This document shows positions 43,066 through 43,854 of a stretch of DNA of 43,854 nt, in pieces. The first letter of the stretch is position 1. Every line of letters starts with the position of its first letter. The translations under genes were made by a program, and so were the position numbers. Below the pieces are notes generated by a model that was not told where the DNA came from, did not search any database, and was given only the letters and a program-made list of their open reading frames with translations. The stretch is from an uncultured Lachnospiraceae bacterium (GTDB lineage: Bacteria > Bacillota > Clostridia > Lachnospirales > Lachnospiraceae), in NCBI GenBank assembly GCA_947165275.1, contig CAMUZQ010000015.1:1-43854 (forward strand). Direction: 5' to 3'.

Positions 43066-43770
43066 ATGGATAATGCACTTGCTACAAATTTGAATGGAGA
43101 TCACGGTATGGAAAATGAAGACAAATATTATTATGCGGCCGGCATAAGATTTGAAAAGGACAAGGAATATACAGTGGAGGATTATGATGCTCTGCCGGAG
43201 GGTGCCAGGGTAGAGCTTATAAACGGTGTATTCTATGAAATGTATCCTGACCCGGAGGCAGATCCGACAGAACGCTATGTTGTTTATCCGGAGTTTGACG
43301 GGTATGATGAGCTGTTGAAAGGGATGGCTGCGCCTTCAACAAGACATCAGAAAATACTGTTTCAGATATCAAGGAGAATAGGTAATTATATTGAGGAGAA
43401 AGGTGGAGATTGTGAGATATACCCCGCTCCTTTCGACGTGTGGCTGAAAAAGGAATCAAAAAACAAAGTACAACCGGACATATCCGTTATCTGCGATCCG
43501 GATAAGATAACAGATAAAGGCTGTGAAGGGGCTCCCGACTGGATCATAGAGATCGTATCCCCCGGACATCCTGAGAATGATTATATCCGAAAGCTCAATC
43601 TTTATCTTGATTCAGGAGTAAAGGAATATTGGATAGTAGATCCGATCAAGGATCATATAACCGTTTACAACTTTGAAGAAATCGGTATCTCTCCCGCTTA
43701 TTACACATTTGATGACACCGTCAAAGCAGGGATATATGATGATCTTGTCATAGATTTCAAGGAAATATAG
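43066..43770 (+). CDS. Uma2 family (DUF820) PD-(D/E)XK nuclease-like protein
   Basis: This is a 234-residue protein. The Uma2 restriction-endonuclease-like core is clear: Glu49 in ARVELINGVFYEM, STRHQKILFQISRRIGNYI, Asp138 in VQPDISVIC, Glu162 in IIEIVSPG, Lys176 in RKLNLYLDSGVKEYWIVDP. About 25 residues (60-85) are inserted between the first strand and the STRHQ helix, where relatives usually have a short loop. The biological role of Uma2 proteins is not established; they are often amplified in some genomes. ATG 43066 has a perfect aaaggagg. A second ATG at 43108 is also in frame. Confidence 0.9.
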   Translation: MDNALATNLNGDHGMENEDKYYYAAGIRFEKDKEYTVEDYDALPEGARVELINGVFYEMYPDPEADPTERYVVYPEFDGYDELLKGMAAPSTRHQKILFQISRRIGNYIEEKGGDCEIYPAPFDVWLKKESKNKVQPDISVICDPDKITDKGCEGAPDWIIEIVSPGHPENDYIRKLNLYLDSGVKEYWIVDPIKDHITVYNFEEIGISPAYYTFDDTVKAGIYDDLVIDFKEI

Positions 43771-43783
43771 AAAAGCCGTAAAC

Positions 43784-43816
43784 AAAAGGGAACGGTGTTA
43801 CCCGTTCCCTTTTGGT
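43784..43816 (+). terminator. Terminator after the Uma2 gene
   Basis: A 12-bp perfect inverted repeat (43784-43795 and 43802-43813) with a 6-base loop starts 14 bases past the stop. Its ends are AAAA and TTTT, so it could work in both directions. I see no gene in the last 40 bases. Confidence 0.85.
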
Positions 43817-43854
43817 AGTTAGTTTTCCAGCTTGTTGCTGAATTCCTTTTACGC

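Noticed and set aside
43814-43854. A gene on the - strand entering from the right edge
   Set aside because: About 40 bases are too few; one frame is closed by a stop and the others show no recognisable C-terminus.

Overview
The window reads as chromosomal DNA of a low-to-mid GC anaerobic Firmicute, most probably a motile member of the Lachnospiraceae (Clostridia). The reasons are strong AGGAGG-type ribosome binding sites with frequent TTG starts, the Bacillus/Clostridium-type block yaaO-like / yaaR / holB / ricT / trmN6 / rsmI, an HU-rqcP pair, a YjfB-type motility protein, an archaeal-type (short) prolyl-tRNA synthetase, and tRNA genes without an encoded CCA end. Almost everything is on the + strand in long, tightly coupled runs, with many ATGA start/stop overlaps. 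Only HU and rqcP (15285-15872) lie on the - strand. I see no phage, insertion sequence, CRISPR array or plasmid function.

Layout. 1-446: tail of a tRNA cluster (Tyr, initiator fMet, Phe) whose spacers hold a repeated hairpin-forming element, closed by a strong terminator. 509-6356: an aldo/keto reductase, then an envelope glycan group (SDR epimerase, GT2 glycosyltransferase, AftB-like GT-C membrane glycosyltransferase) and an L,D-transpeptidase lipoprotein. 6363-11917: a conserved housekeeping block with a guanylate-kinase-like gene where Bacillus has tmk. 11981-14970: a GGDEF-EAL c-di-GMP protein and a GT39-like membrane protein. 15017-15223: a YjfB-like small protein, convergent with rqcP and HU.

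16017-26142: a promoter and a structured leader that resembles a c-di-GMP-I (GEMM-I) riboswitch precede a WecG/TagA-like gene, ftsE, ftsX, an EnvC/PcsB-like M23 hydrolase and a CtpA-like protease. This is a division-associated cell-wall hydrolysis module. Three poorly known genes follow (membrane protein, DUF6765-like protein, DUF308-like protein), then an AI-2E family transporter, tatD and rsmA. 26285-32001: a 965-residue TPR protein with a degenerate AAA+ domain, a glycogen branching enzyme and an unknown 220-residue protein.

32149-42570: ispE, a GntR regulator, murI, a DUF1934 protein, an unknown membrane-anchored protein, proS, cca, a PEGA lipoprotein, a phosphoglucomutase and xth. The cca product fits the lack of encoded CCA in the three tRNAs. 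42571-43813: a promoter overlapped by five phased AGTATATA repeats drives a 52-codon ORF that looks like the stump of a P-loop ATPase gene. A Uma2-type nuclease gene and its terminator follow.

The most novel candidates are the phased-repeat promoter with its truncated ORF, the possible c-di-GMP riboswitch ahead of the ftsEX group, and the TPR/degenerate-AAA+ protein. All identifications come from reading motifs by eye; no database search was possible.
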